NCBI GenBank assembly: GCA_035628645.1
Contig: DASPJL010000134.1
Location: forward strand, 1-46,983
Direction: 5' to 3'
Origin: DASPJL01 sp035628645
GTDB taxonomy: Bacteria; Bacteroidota; Bacteroidia; Cytophagales; Cyclobacteriaceae
DNA: 46,983 nt
Made by a program: the position numbers and the translations under genes. A model generated the notes under the pieces. The model did no database searches and had not been told where the DNA came from. It worked only from the letters and a program-made list of their open reading frames with translations. This document shows, one piece after another, positions 16,962-25,232 of this stretch; the first letter of the stretch is position 1, and every line of letters begins with the position of its first letter.

Positions 16962-16978
16962 CCCTTTAATATAAATTT

Positions 16979-17752
16979 ATGTATAAAGAAAAAGCACATA
17001 TTAATAAAGATATCAAGGTAATTTCTATTAGTGGATTAAAAAAAGCTTTTGGGGACTTAGTAGTATTAAGAGGCGTGGATTTAGATCTTTATCAGGGAGA
17101 AAACCTTGTGGTGCTTGGAAGGTCGGGAACGGGAAAATCCGTTTTGATAAGAATTATTGCCGGATTGCTTAAACAAGATGATGGGATTGTAAAAGTATTA
17201 GGAAAAGAAGTGGCTAAAACGAGCTTGAAAGAACTCGAAAATCTACGTTTAAAAATAGGGTTTTCCTTTCAAAATAGTGCTTTATATGATAGTATGACTG
17301 TATATGAAAATTTGGAATTTCCGTTGGTCAGACATTCAAAGCACCTGACAAGAAAAGAAATAGATTATAAAATTGAGGATGTATTGGAGGCCGTAGGACT
17401 ATCGCAAACCATCAAACAAATGCCGTCTCAACTTTCCGGAGGGCAAAGGAAACGTATTGGTATTGCCAGGACCCTGATATTAAATCCCTCCATAATGCTT
17501 TATGATGAACCAACAGCTGGACTAGATCCCATAACATGTATTGATATTAATAATTTGATTAATGAGGTACAACAAAAATATCATACCTCTTCTATAATAA
17601 TTACCCATGATCTGGCCTGTGCAAAATCTACAGGTGATAGAATTGTCATGTTACTGGATGGTCAGTTTCAACGGCAAGGTTCTTTTGATGAAGTTTTTGA
17701 TACTGAAGATGAACGGGTAAAATTATTTTACGATTACAATTTTGTAGAATAA
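16979..17752 (+). CDS. mlaF: MlaF-family ABC transporter ATPase
   Basis: A 257-residue ATP-binding subunit that powers the adjacent MlaE-type permease. Walker A is GRSGTGKS (residues 47-54), the Q-loop follows at FSFQNSALYDSMT, the signature is LSGGQRKR, Walker B is IMLYDEPTAGLDP, and the switch His is in IITHD. FQNSALYDSMTVYENLEFPL is typical of the Mla branch of ABC ATPases. It starts at ATG. A 227-base gap separates it from the MlaD gene, which is long for a co-transcribed pair. Confidence 0.95.
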   Translation: MYKEKAHINKDIKVISISGLKKAFGDLVVLRGVDLDLYQGENLVVLGRSGTGKSVLIRIIAGLLKQDDGIVKVLGKEVAKTSLKELENLRLKIGFSFQNSALYDSMTVYENLEFPLVRHSKHLTRKEIDYKIEDVLEAVGLSQTIKQMPSQLSGGQRKRIGIARTLILNPSIMLYDEPTAGLDPITCIDINNLINEVQQKYHTSSIIITHDLACAKSTGDRIVMLLDGQFQRQGSFDEVFDTEDERVKLFYDYNFVE

Positions 17753-17878
17753 TATATAAATGCAACTAGTATCCAATATGCAAGTAAAAAACCTATTTAT
17801 GAGGGTGCTTCTTTAAGATTATATCGCAGATAAACCTTATGAGAAAGACCTCGAAGTAAATAAACTTTAAAATTTAAA

Positions 17879-17986
17879 TTAAACACGTTCACGAATGAAC
17901 CGTCAGGAGGAACATCCTCAAAAAGAGCATAAAATGTAAGATGGTTTATAAGTACGATTGAAATTAAATACATTCACGGATGAACA
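17879..17986 (+). repeat. Duplicated translation-start region of the MlaD gene
   Basis: The segment AATTAAACACGTTCACGAAT followed by GAAC (about 17878-17901) recurs as AATTAAATACATTCACGGAT plus GAAC (17962-17985). The second copy carries the real MlaD start at 17980. The first copy's ATG at 17895 opens a 14-residue ORF ending at 17939. The rest of the gap 17753-17979 has no recognisable gene. Confidence 0.7.
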
Positions 17987-18975
17987 CTGAGGAAAATAAA
18001 AGATCTGTTTTCGTTGCGATTTTTGTATCGCTTGCCATTATAATTTTTGTTGCCGGGATCTTTATTCTGGGAGGTCAACAAAAGAGATTTGAAAGAACAA
18101 TTAGCTTAAAAGCTGTTTTCAATGATATTTCCGGTCTGAGAAAAGGGAATAATGTTTGGTTTTCAGGGGTGAAAATAGGCACCGTAAAAGAAATTCATTT
18201 TTTTGGTGACTCCAAAGTGGAAATAACAATGAAAGTGGAGAAGGATGTTCAGAAATATATTCCAAAAGATTCTAAAGTAAAAATAAGCTCTGAAAGCTTG
18301 ATAGGAAATAAAATCCTTTTGATTTATGGAGGCAGCACCCACCTTCCTCCTGTTGAAGATGGCGACCTGCTTGCCTCAGAAGCCCCATTGAATACTGACG
18401 ATATGATGGCCACACTTCAGGAAAACAACGAAAACCTGGTAGGTATTACCAGAGATTTAAAAGAATTAACCATGGGATTGGTTCAGGGCGAGGGAACAGT
18501 GGGCGCATTACTTAATGATTCCACTATGGCCAATAATTTCAGAGGTATTTTGGTAAACCTACAGCAAGTATCCGTGAATACAGTAAGGGCATCCAGCGCG
18601 CTTTCGCAGTTCACCTCCAAATTAAACAGCGAAAATGGTCTAGCAAATCAATTGCTTACCGACACCACTGTTTTTAATCAGTTGAAAGCCTCGGTAACTC
18701 AACTTCAACAAGCAACATCTTCTGCAGCAGATATTACAAGCAACTTAAATCAGGCAAGTAGCAAATTGACGCAAAGCAATAATGGGGTAGGGCTTTTATT
18801 GAATGATCCTGAGTTTGCCGATCAAATGAAAAACACAATGCAGAACCTAGAAACAAGCACTGAAAAGCTTGATGAAAATATGGAGGCGCTGCAACACAAC
18901 TTTTTACTTCGCGGCTTTTTTAGAAAAAAAGAAAAACAAGAAGCTAAGCAAGAAAAAAACAGTGAATACAAATAA
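17980..18975 (+). CDS. mlaD: MlaD/MCE-domain lipid-binding protein
   Basis: A 331-residue periplasmic protein anchored by one N-terminal transmembrane helix (about residues 9-29). An MCE domain follows (about 37-120), recognisable by FNDISGLRKGNNVWFSGVKIG, the VEITMKVEKDVQ strand, and SESLIGNKILLIYGG. The C-terminal half is a long, Asn/Gln/Ser-rich alpha-helical region typical of the extended MCE proteins that form a tunnel or needle. The basic C-terminus ends in KEKQEAKQEKN. It is the third component after MlaE and MlaF. No periplasmic MlaC or MlaB homologue is visible, as is usual in Bacteroidota. Confidence 0.92.
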   Translation: MNTEENKRSVFVAIFVSLAIIIFVAGIFILGGQQKRFERTISLKAVFNDISGLRKGNNVWFSGVKIGTVKEIHFFGDSKVEITMKVEKDVQKYIPKDSKVKISSESLIGNKILLIYGGSTHLPPVEDGDLLASEAPLNTDDMMATLQENNENLVGITRDLKELTMGLVQGEGTVGALLNDSTMANNFRGILVNLQQVSVNTVRASSALSQFTSKLNSENGLANQLLTDTTVFNQLKASVTQLQQATSSAADITSNLNQASSKLTQSNNGVGLLLNDPEFADQMKNTMQNLETSTEKLDENMEALQHNFLLRGFFRKKEKQEAKQEKNSEYK

Positions 18976-19020
18976 GGATCGTACTTTGTTTTTATAGAAA
19001 AATAGTTTTTTAAAGTATCG

Positions 19021-19028
19021 TAATTTTG
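19021..19028 (+). promoter_or_regulatory. Candidate -7 box TAATTTTG
   Basis: It matches the Bacteroidota -7 consensus TAnnTTTG, but no TTTG lies 19 bases upstream. It would give a leader of about 175 bases for the secreted protein gene. It is a weak call and the only signal seen in 18976-19209. Confidence 0.3.
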
Positions 19029-19209
19029 GCATCAACGAATAGTTTTTGCCTTTTTTTTTAATTTACTTAACGCATTCTTTCAACACGCATGTAACATCTC
19101 CTACAAATCATCTAAGTTAAAAAGATATCCTGTTTCTATTTTTAGGTAATTATATAAGCTTTTGACGAGCTAAAATGATTACTACTATGCAAAAACCACA
19201 TAAAAAGGA

Positions 19210-21903
19210 ATGTCCGTTTTTTGTATACTCTGTTCTAAAAAAATATTCGTTCTGATTTTAATAAATTCGTTGAATTCGAAAGGCGAAAAAGCACTTTTTT
19301 ATGAATCTGCTCCTCCCTGGTATATGCATTTCGAACAAAATACCGGTACACATTCAAGCGGGGTAAGCACTAATTTTATTCCCACTCCTGAGTCGGGGAT
19401 GGCAAGTGTAAGAGTTGGAACAGGAGGTTCTTTTATTCTTCAAAATCCGGGATTAGGAAATTTTGGAGTTGGGTCAGAACTTGTATCAAAAGCCTCATCT
19501 GATGGCACTCCAGCTAAATTTAGCATTAGCAATTATACACCTGGAAAATCCTTTTACCTCAAATATACTGTCCGATGGGATGGAGCCAGTTCAGGAGAAT
19601 GGTATTGCCTGGTTGGAGACGGTGGTTCATTTAGCAATAACAGTATTTTCGTTGACAATGAAGTCTTTTCCGGATTTAGAATTACTTATGTAACAGGGGG
19701 GAACCTTAATATTGGCGTTAGGGAAGGAACCACCTGGACTTCGTTACCCGGATTAACCGTTGGAATAAAGCAAAATACTTCTTACACAATTGAAATATTT
19801 GGCAACAACTCCACTTCTTCAATAAACTATTCCTATGGAAGTAATCTGATGGGTTGCACCAATCAAAATATTCCTTCGAATACCATGGATGTTTTTGTAA
19901 ACGGCTTCAGGGCCGGAAATGACCTTGCAAAAGGAGGCTTGCCTGATAATTCGGACATTGATTCCTACATGTTTTATGGAATAAATAGTCCGGGCAATTT
20001 AGCCACTTATTACCTCGATGATATCGTTTATAGCAATACAATTGCTGCATCCATTTCTGAACCTAAGTTTCAACCCTCAACTTTATTATTTTCAGACACT
20101 ACTTCTGCTTCATATAAGCTCAGCTTTAATCCGGCTCACGGAGCGCCTACAGGTTACATAATATTAAGGAAAGCAGGAAGCTATCCTGAAAGCACGCCTC
20201 AGGACTTCGTAAGTTACAACTCAGGGTCGGCTATTGGAGACGCACAGGTCGCTTACATTGGGCCTAACTTATCCATTAATGAAACAGCATTAACCTCCGG
20301 CACTGAATATTACTACAGAATCTACTCATTCATCGGTACCGGAAACTGTAGAAATTATGTCCTTCAGCAACCTTTGGAGGGCACTTTATCAACTTTCTTT
20401 AATGAAGATTTGGCTACTGTCCGCAGCAGGAAAACCGGAGGATGGCGAAGTCCTGATTCATGGGATTATGAATATTTACCAGGAAAATATAAAGGCGCCA
20501 GTAAAATACCTACAAAAGCCAACAAATCTATAACCATCAGACAAAACCATATTATAAATTCCTCTTCAATTGAAACAAGAAAACTTATTTTGGAAGCAAG
20601 ATCTTCCTTAATTGTAGACGGCGATATAACCGTGGCAGATGGACCTGATGAATTCGATCTAATAAATGTGGGATCTATTCAGATAAATGGTAATTTAAAA
20701 TTGGTGGGGAAAATGGAAAACAAACCAGGCTCAAAAGTTGAATTTATGGGTGCTGGTTCTCAAAATATTCCATCCGGAATTTATTATGGGCTAGGGGCCA
20801 GCACAGGTGGAGAAAAAATCTTCTCGGGGGATGTAGAAATCAAAGAATTTGTAGAATTAAAAAATGCTTCTATAAATACTGCCGGATATGCACTTACCCT
20901 TGATTCAACGGCTATCTTGAAGGGAGAAAATAATGAAAATTATGTTAGAGGTAAAATAAAAATTACCAAGACTATAAGTGTCAAAAAGGAAGATTTTAAT
21001 GGCATCGGCCTTAAAATAGATCCCACCATTAATAAAGAAAACCTTGGAAAAGTGGCCGTTGTAAGGTCAACCGGTACGCCTACTTTTGTGGGCACCAGTT
21101 CAAGTATCTCCAGGAACTGGTCTATTGAACCTGAGTTTCAACCCGCCAAGTCCGTTGAAGTTACTTTTAACTGGCTGGCAGCCGATGAGCACATTCCTTT
21201 TGATCTGAAATACATGAGAATATGGAAAAGCACAGATAAAGGAATTACCTGGAAAGGAATAGAGGATTATCAGGCAGCATATGACCGTTCTATTACCGTA
21301 ACCACAACCTCTTTCTCAGATTGGACGGCCAGTGATTTTAATAATATTCTCCCATTAAATCATAAAGAACTTGCGGGAAAGGAGACTCCGGACGGTTCTT
21401 CTGTTCTTTTCTGGGGCCTTAATCCGGGAATGGACAATTCTGGTGAAGTAGAAAAATCTTTAGACGGGAAAACCTTCTACAAAATAGGTGTACTAAAAGC
21501 TTTAGAAAATAAAAACGCAAAAGCGGATCCTGTATTCAAAGACAACAACTTCGCCGCTGGCGCTTACTATCGGATAAAATATCAGAAAGATTATATTATT
21601 AGCTTCTCTAACATAGTTTATATTTCAAAGACTGTTAATAGCAGCAGGAAAGTCAAATTCTTTCCAAACCCATTTAATGATCAGACTACCCCTAAGATTT
21701 CAATCTCGCAGCCAGGTAAAGAGGACATTGAAGTGGCCTTGTATTCTGCGCAGGGAAATGAAATTATGAGGTTAAAGGAATCTATTGATGCCATTAATAA
21801 ATACCTCTCCTTAATTTCAAAAGATTGGAAAGAAGGATTTTATATTCTTGAAGTTAAAGTAAACGGCAAGGTAGAAAAAATAAAAATCTATAAAAGTAAA
21901 TGA
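19210..21903 (+). CDS. T9SS-exported modular surface/secreted protein
   Basis: An 897-residue protein. The C-terminal 80 residues form a type A T9SS sorting domain: KFFPNPFND near residue 816, a VALYSAQGNEIM strand and a GFYILEV...IKIYKS end. A region at about 30-280 is rich in Gly/Asn/Ser beta strands and resembles a lectin/jelly-roll-like surface domain. A fibronectin-III-like unit follows (about 285-395, ending TEYYYRIYSF), then a beta-helix-like stretch (KSITIRQNHIINSSSIETRK). The N-terminus is a poor signal peptide. A second ATG at 19187 in another frame encodes a basic start that meets this frame at an A-run near 19240, so the true start is uncertain. No enzymatic motif is seen. Confidence 0.85.
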   Translation: MSVFCILCSKKIFVLILINSLNSKGEKALFYESAPPWYMHFEQNTGTHSSGVSTNFIPTPESGMASVRVGTGGSFILQNPGLGNFGVGSELVSKASSDGTPAKFSISNYTPGKSFYLKYTVRWDGASSGEWYCLVGDGGSFSNNSIFVDNEVFSGFRITYVTGGNLNIGVREGTTWTSLPGLTVGIKQNTSYTIEIFGNNSTSSINYSYGSNLMGCTNQNIPSNTMDVFVNGFRAGNDLAKGGLPDNSDIDSYMFYGINSPGNLATYYLDDIVYSNTIAASISEPKFQPSTLLFSDTTSASYKLSFNPAHGAPTGYIILRKAGSYPESTPQDFVSYNSGSAIGDAQVAYIGPNLSINETALTSGTEYYYRIYSFIGTGNCRNYVLQQPLEGTLSTFFNEDLATVRSRKTGGWRSPDSWDYEYLPGKYKGASKIPTKANKSITIRQNHIINSSSIETRKLILEARSSLIVDGDITVADGPDEFDLINVGSIQINGNLKLVGKMENKPGSKVEFMGAGSQNIPSGIYYGLGASTGGEKIFSGDVEIKEFVELKNASINTAGYALTLDSTAILKGENNENYVRGKIKITKTISVKKEDFNGIGLKIDPTINKENLGKVAVVRSTGTPTFVGTSSSISRNWSIEPEFQPAKSVEVTFNWLAADEHIPFDLKYMRIWKSTDKGITWKGIEDYQAAYDRSITVTTTSFSDWTASDFNNILPLNHKELAGKETPDGSSVLFWGLNPGMDNSGEVEKSLDGKTFYKIGVLKALENKNAKADPVFKDNNFAAGAYYRIKYQKDYIISFSNIVYISKTVNSSRKVKFFPNPFNDQTTPKISISQPGKEDIEVALYSAQGNEIMRLKESIDAINKYLSLISKDWKEGFYILEVKVNGKVEKIKIYKSK

Positions 21904-22001
21904 TTTTCTCTACCCGGTTAATCTTAGTTTAAAACCGAATATTTTAAAACGCTACCTACTTTCCACCCGTAGTTTTAAATGAACCAGTTAATTTTAAAAC
22001 T

Positions 22002-22664
22002 ATGGCAGAAATTAAAGTTGAGAAAAGAAGAAAACCAGCGTGGCCCTGGATCATAGGCGCTCTTGCAATTATTTTGGCGGCCTTTTTATTATTAAACCGA
22101 GATAATTTTGAGGAGACAGAAAATCCTGTAGCTAGTACAGGTACCAACCAACAGGAAGGTGTTGCAGGAGGTAAATCCGACAGCGACAATGAAATAAGCA
22201 CATCTGCTTCAGAAATTACAGGAAGTGACTGTATTCAAAAATTCTCAAGTTTTGTACAGAACAATAAGGAGAAGGCAATGGAAGGTGTCCATCACAGCTA
22301 TACACATGATGGATTAAAATATTTATCCTGCTCCCTTGAATCCTTAATTGACCAAAACAATGTACAAAATGCAGAACTGTACAAGAAACAAAGCCAGCTA
22401 AGCCAAACCGCTGAGGCCGTTCAGAAGAATGTTGATTCTGACGATCATATCAATAAAATAAAAGATGCCTTCAAAGAATCGGTAGACATTTTGGAAACGA
22501 TTCAAAAAGAAAACTATCCGGAATTGAAAGTCAAAGTTGCTGAAGTGCGAAAAGCCGCAAGCAGTCTCGAAACCAAAACATCAACCTTAGAACAAAAAGA
22601 TGAACTTGCGCGATTTTTCGAAAAAGCCAGTGAAGTGGTGACTGAAATGAACACCAAAGGATAG
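22002..22664 (+). CDS. Membrane-anchored protein of unknown function
   Basis: A 220-residue protein. A short basic N-terminus (KVEKRRKPAW) precedes one hydrophobic helix (about 15-33), then an Asn/Glu/Ser/Gly-rich linker. A helical periplasmic domain (about 68-218) contains VHHSYTHDGLKYLSCSLESL and a coiled-coil-like C-terminal half. It is likely anchored in the inner membrane and facing the periplasm. No family is recognised. The next gene, 107 bases downstream, is also a helical protein and may be co-transcribed. The start is ATG. Confidence 0.75.
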   Translation: MAEIKVEKRRKPAWPWIIGALAIILAAFLLLNRDNFEETENPVASTGTNQQEGVAGGKSDSDNEISTSASEITGSDCIQKFSSFVQNNKEKAMEGVHHSYTHDGLKYLSCSLESLIDQNNVQNAELYKKQSQLSQTAEAVQKNVDSDDHINKIKDAFKESVDILETIQKENYPELKVKVAEVRKAASSLETKTSTLEQKDELARFFEKASEVVTEMNTKG

Positions 22665-22771
22665 ACTTGTCCAGCCTAATCCCTCTACCCATTCGGATAG
22701 TGGAAATCCTAATGACTTCAGTGCATTACGCAGAAAAGAGTGGAAATTTTACAATCTAAAAAAAGAAAAAA

Positions 22772-24241
22772 ATGAATATAAATCATAATGACATGGACGA
22801 TGTGTTGACACAAGATACAAAAGCCTTTGATGAAAAATTAACAGACGAAAGACCAGACGTTGACTTTCGTGAACTGCAACTTGAAAAAGAAAAACTAGAC
22901 AAACGATATAAGACGAGACTAGAGGAACTGGAAAATGAAAAGAGGGAACAGGAGCGATTGTATGATGAAAGAATAGTCCAGTTCAGAAAGGAAGATCAAT
23001 ATAAAGACGAATTAATTAGATCTCAAATTAATAAGATCGCTGAAGAAAAAAGCAAAATAGACGGAACCTTAAACTACAGAAGAAATGAGGTTTTAAGCGA
23101 CCTTCGTGAAAGAGAAAACCGGGTTAAAGAAAGAATTCAAAATCTTAAACTAAGGGAAGAAGAAAAAGACAATACAATCCGGGAAAAAATTGCTGACCTG
23201 GAAGAGGAAAGAAATAAAAAGGTAGAAAAACGAATGGACAAAATCAGGGAACTTCAGGAGGAAATAAGGGAAATAGAAGAGGAATATCATGGAAAAGCAA
23301 TGGATGTGTCAAAGGACATGAGTTACAAGAAGGACATCCTAAGGGAAAGACAGGAAATTGATTCTGAAATTGAAACACTGAAAAAGGAATCAGATTTTAG
23401 AATTAAGGAATGGCAAATGGAGAAGGATGAACAGGAAAAATTGATTAAAGAAAGAGAAACTACTTTAAAGAATGAACTGGAATCTACCAATAGACATTCG
23501 CTGGAGAAAGTAACTAAGCTTGAAGAATTGAAAAGACAACAGCTTGACGATATAAATAGCAAAGTACAAGTGCTTCTGAGGGAAAAAATGAAGTGTGATG
23601 AGCTTTACAGCCTCAAAATAGAAAAACTTAAACAAGACAATCAATTTAGAAACCGGGAACAAAATCTAAAAGAACAAATTCAACAACAGGAAAACCTATA
23701 TCAAACAAGGTTAAGGGATTTTGAGCAAAAAAGAATTGAAAGAGAAGAACATCTGGAGGAAGAATCCAAACCGGAAAGGGTAACAGGGTTAATCCGGTTG
23801 AAGGATATGAAAGGCTATAAAGTGGCCAAAGGAGATAGCGACGTAAGAGGCTGGAATGTGCTGGGCAGCAACAATGACAAAATTGGAAAAGTGAAGGAAC
23901 TGATCATTGATCCTGAATTGATGAAAGTAAGGTATCTGGATATAAAGGTGATTGATGATTTGATAATAGATAATAGCGATGAAAGGCATCTTTTAATCCC
24001 AATAGGGGTTGCAATCCTGGACGAAGACGACGACAATGTTTTATTGCCCACGCTGGATTCCAATATGGTGGCTAAGCTGCCACAGGTAACAGGAGATTCG
24101 GTAACCAGAGACTATGAACATACGCTGCTCACAGCGCTGTCCTCTGATTTTAATCCAGAATTATACAGTAATGAAAGGTTTTATGATCACTCCAATTTCG
24201 ACGATACCAGGTTCTATTCGTCAAGGAGAGGAAGAAGCTAA
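22772..24241 (+). CDS. Long coiled-coil protein with C-terminal PRC-barrel domain
   Basis: Residues about 30-320 are an almost unbroken, highly charged Glu/Lys/Arg coiled coil. Residues about 335-440 form a PRC-barrel-like domain: RLKDMKGYKVAKGDSDVRGW, a VLGSNNDKIGKVKELIIDPE strand pair, VRYLDIKV and HLLIPIGVAILDEDDDNVLLP. PRC-barrels occur in RimM, photosynthetic reaction-centre H subunits and small stress-associated proteins. The fusion to a long coiled coil is unusual; it could make a filament or scaffold. It has no signal peptide. The tail is Tyr/Arg/Ser-rich. A strong terminator follows. Confidence 0.85.
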   Translation: MNINHNDMDDVLTQDTKAFDEKLTDERPDVDFRELQLEKEKLDKRYKTRLEELENEKREQERLYDERIVQFRKEDQYKDELIRSQINKIAEEKSKIDGTLNYRRNEVLSDLRERENRVKERIQNLKLREEEKDNTIREKIADLEEERNKKVEKRMDKIRELQEEIREIEEEYHGKAMDVSKDMSYKKDILRERQEIDSEIETLKKESDFRIKEWQMEKDEQEKLIKERETTLKNELESTNRHSLEKVTKLEELKRQQLDDINSKVQVLLREKMKCDELYSLKIEKLKQDNQFRNREQNLKEQIQQQENLYQTRLRDFEQKRIEREEHLEEESKPERVTGLIRLKDMKGYKVAKGDSDVRGWNVLGSNNDKIGKVKELIIDPELMKVRYLDIKVIDDLIIDNSDERHLLIPIGVAILDEDDDNVLLPTLDSNMVAKLPQVTGDSVTRDYEHTLLTALSSDFNPELYSNERFYDHSNFDDTRFYSSRRGRS

Positions 24242-24276
24242 TTAGCAAAAATGATTAAGACAATTAATTTAATTTT

Positions 24277-24309
24277 AAAAAGAGATGGTTGGATCAACCA
24301 TCTCTTTTT
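24277..24309. terminator. Bidirectional terminator between convergent genes
   Basis: An 11-bp perfect stem (AGAGATGGTTG at 24281-24291 with CAACCATCTCT at 24295-24305) with a 3-base loop is flanked by A-run on the left and T-run on the right. It can stop both the PRC-barrel gene (plus) and the thioredoxin-like gene (minus). Confidence 0.9.
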
Positions 24310-24318
24310 TTATTCCGG

Positions 24319-24834
24319 TTAAAGATATTGCAGGATTTGTTCAATAGGAGTTTCTCCGTTAAATGCCTTAACCAACTGACCTTCTGCGGTATAAATATAC
24401 AAGGAAGGTGTTTCTATAGGGCCCAGGTTTTTTAGAATATGATCTCCTTCAGTCCGGGTAAAGTGTATGTTAGCATTACCAGCCAGATTATAGTCCCTGG
24501 AAAATTTCTCAAGGGCAGGAACATTATCCGAAGAAATAAAATACATGTTAAATTCTTTAAATTCTTCCAGATTTTTACTGATTTGATCTGCTTCGCGCTG
24601 GCAGTGGTCACATTGTGGCTGGAAAAACACCAAAATAGTTTTTCCTTTCAGGTTTCTGGTGGTTAACTGTGTACCGTCCAGGGTAGTGATTGGAATATTA
24701 GGCAAATCGTTCCGAACGGCGATTGTCGTTTCAGAGGAAGCTTTTACCTTTTCCTGGGATGGTTTAAAGAACATAAAAAGAGCCAAGGCTCCGGCTATCA
24801 AAAGCACTGCTATGAAAACTATTTTCTTATTCAT
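24319..24834 (-). CDS. Membrane-anchored thioredoxin-like protein (TlpA/AhpC-TSA type)
   Basis: The 171-residue protein starts with a transmembrane helix or uncleaved signal (about residues 5-23). A thioredoxin fold follows, with the redox motif in FFQPQCDHCQRE (Cys75-Asp-His-Cys78) and the cis-Pro in GPIETPSLYIY. The GKTILVFFQ strand is typical of the TlpA/ResA branch. It is expected to act in the periplasm in disulfide reduction or cytochrome c maturation, or as a general thiol oxidoreductase; the substrate is unknown. The start is ATG. The adjacent gap 24835-25232 shows no gene, only AT-rich sequence that must hold the promoters for this gene and the kinase. Confidence 0.9.
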   Translation of the reverse strand: MNKKIVFIAVLLIAGALALFMFFKPSQEKVKASSETTIAVRNDLPNIPITTLDGTQLTTRNLKGKTILVFFQPQCDHCQREADQISKNLEEFKEFNMYFISSDNVPALEKFSRDYNLAGNANIHFTRTEGDHILKNLGPIETPSLYIYTAEGQLVKAFNGETPIEQILQYL

Positions 24835-25232
24835 TCTATATTTGTTTTGTAAAAACCTGCACTTGTAAGTCTTAATTTCAGTAAGACCCTAAGCAATCTG
24901 CAAAATTATACTATCCGTTCTTTAAATCATTTATAAATGTATTTTATTTAAGAAAAACAGAATAAATCCGCCTCTTCGCCCTAGACTTTTTCATATTCTT
25001 CCAGGTGCATTTACTTTGATTCTTTACGAAATAATTATCACACCTAAAATGATCGATCCATCATAGTAAAACAACATATTTTCCTAAAATAGGACTAATT
25101 AGTTCGATTTGGGAGAGATACTTTTTTTTTGATATCCATCTTTTCCAATAACCTCTTCAATTTCAGCCGATCCTTTCAAAAATGGGAGTGTAGCATGTGA
25201 TTTGCAATCTATGGAGGATATTGAAAAGAATC

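Noticed and set aside
23323..24063. Several minus-strand ORFs opposite the coiled-coil gene
   Set aside because: They arise from the GAA/AAA-rich codons of the coiled coil, whose complement lacks stops, and encode Phe/Ser/Leu-rich nonsense.
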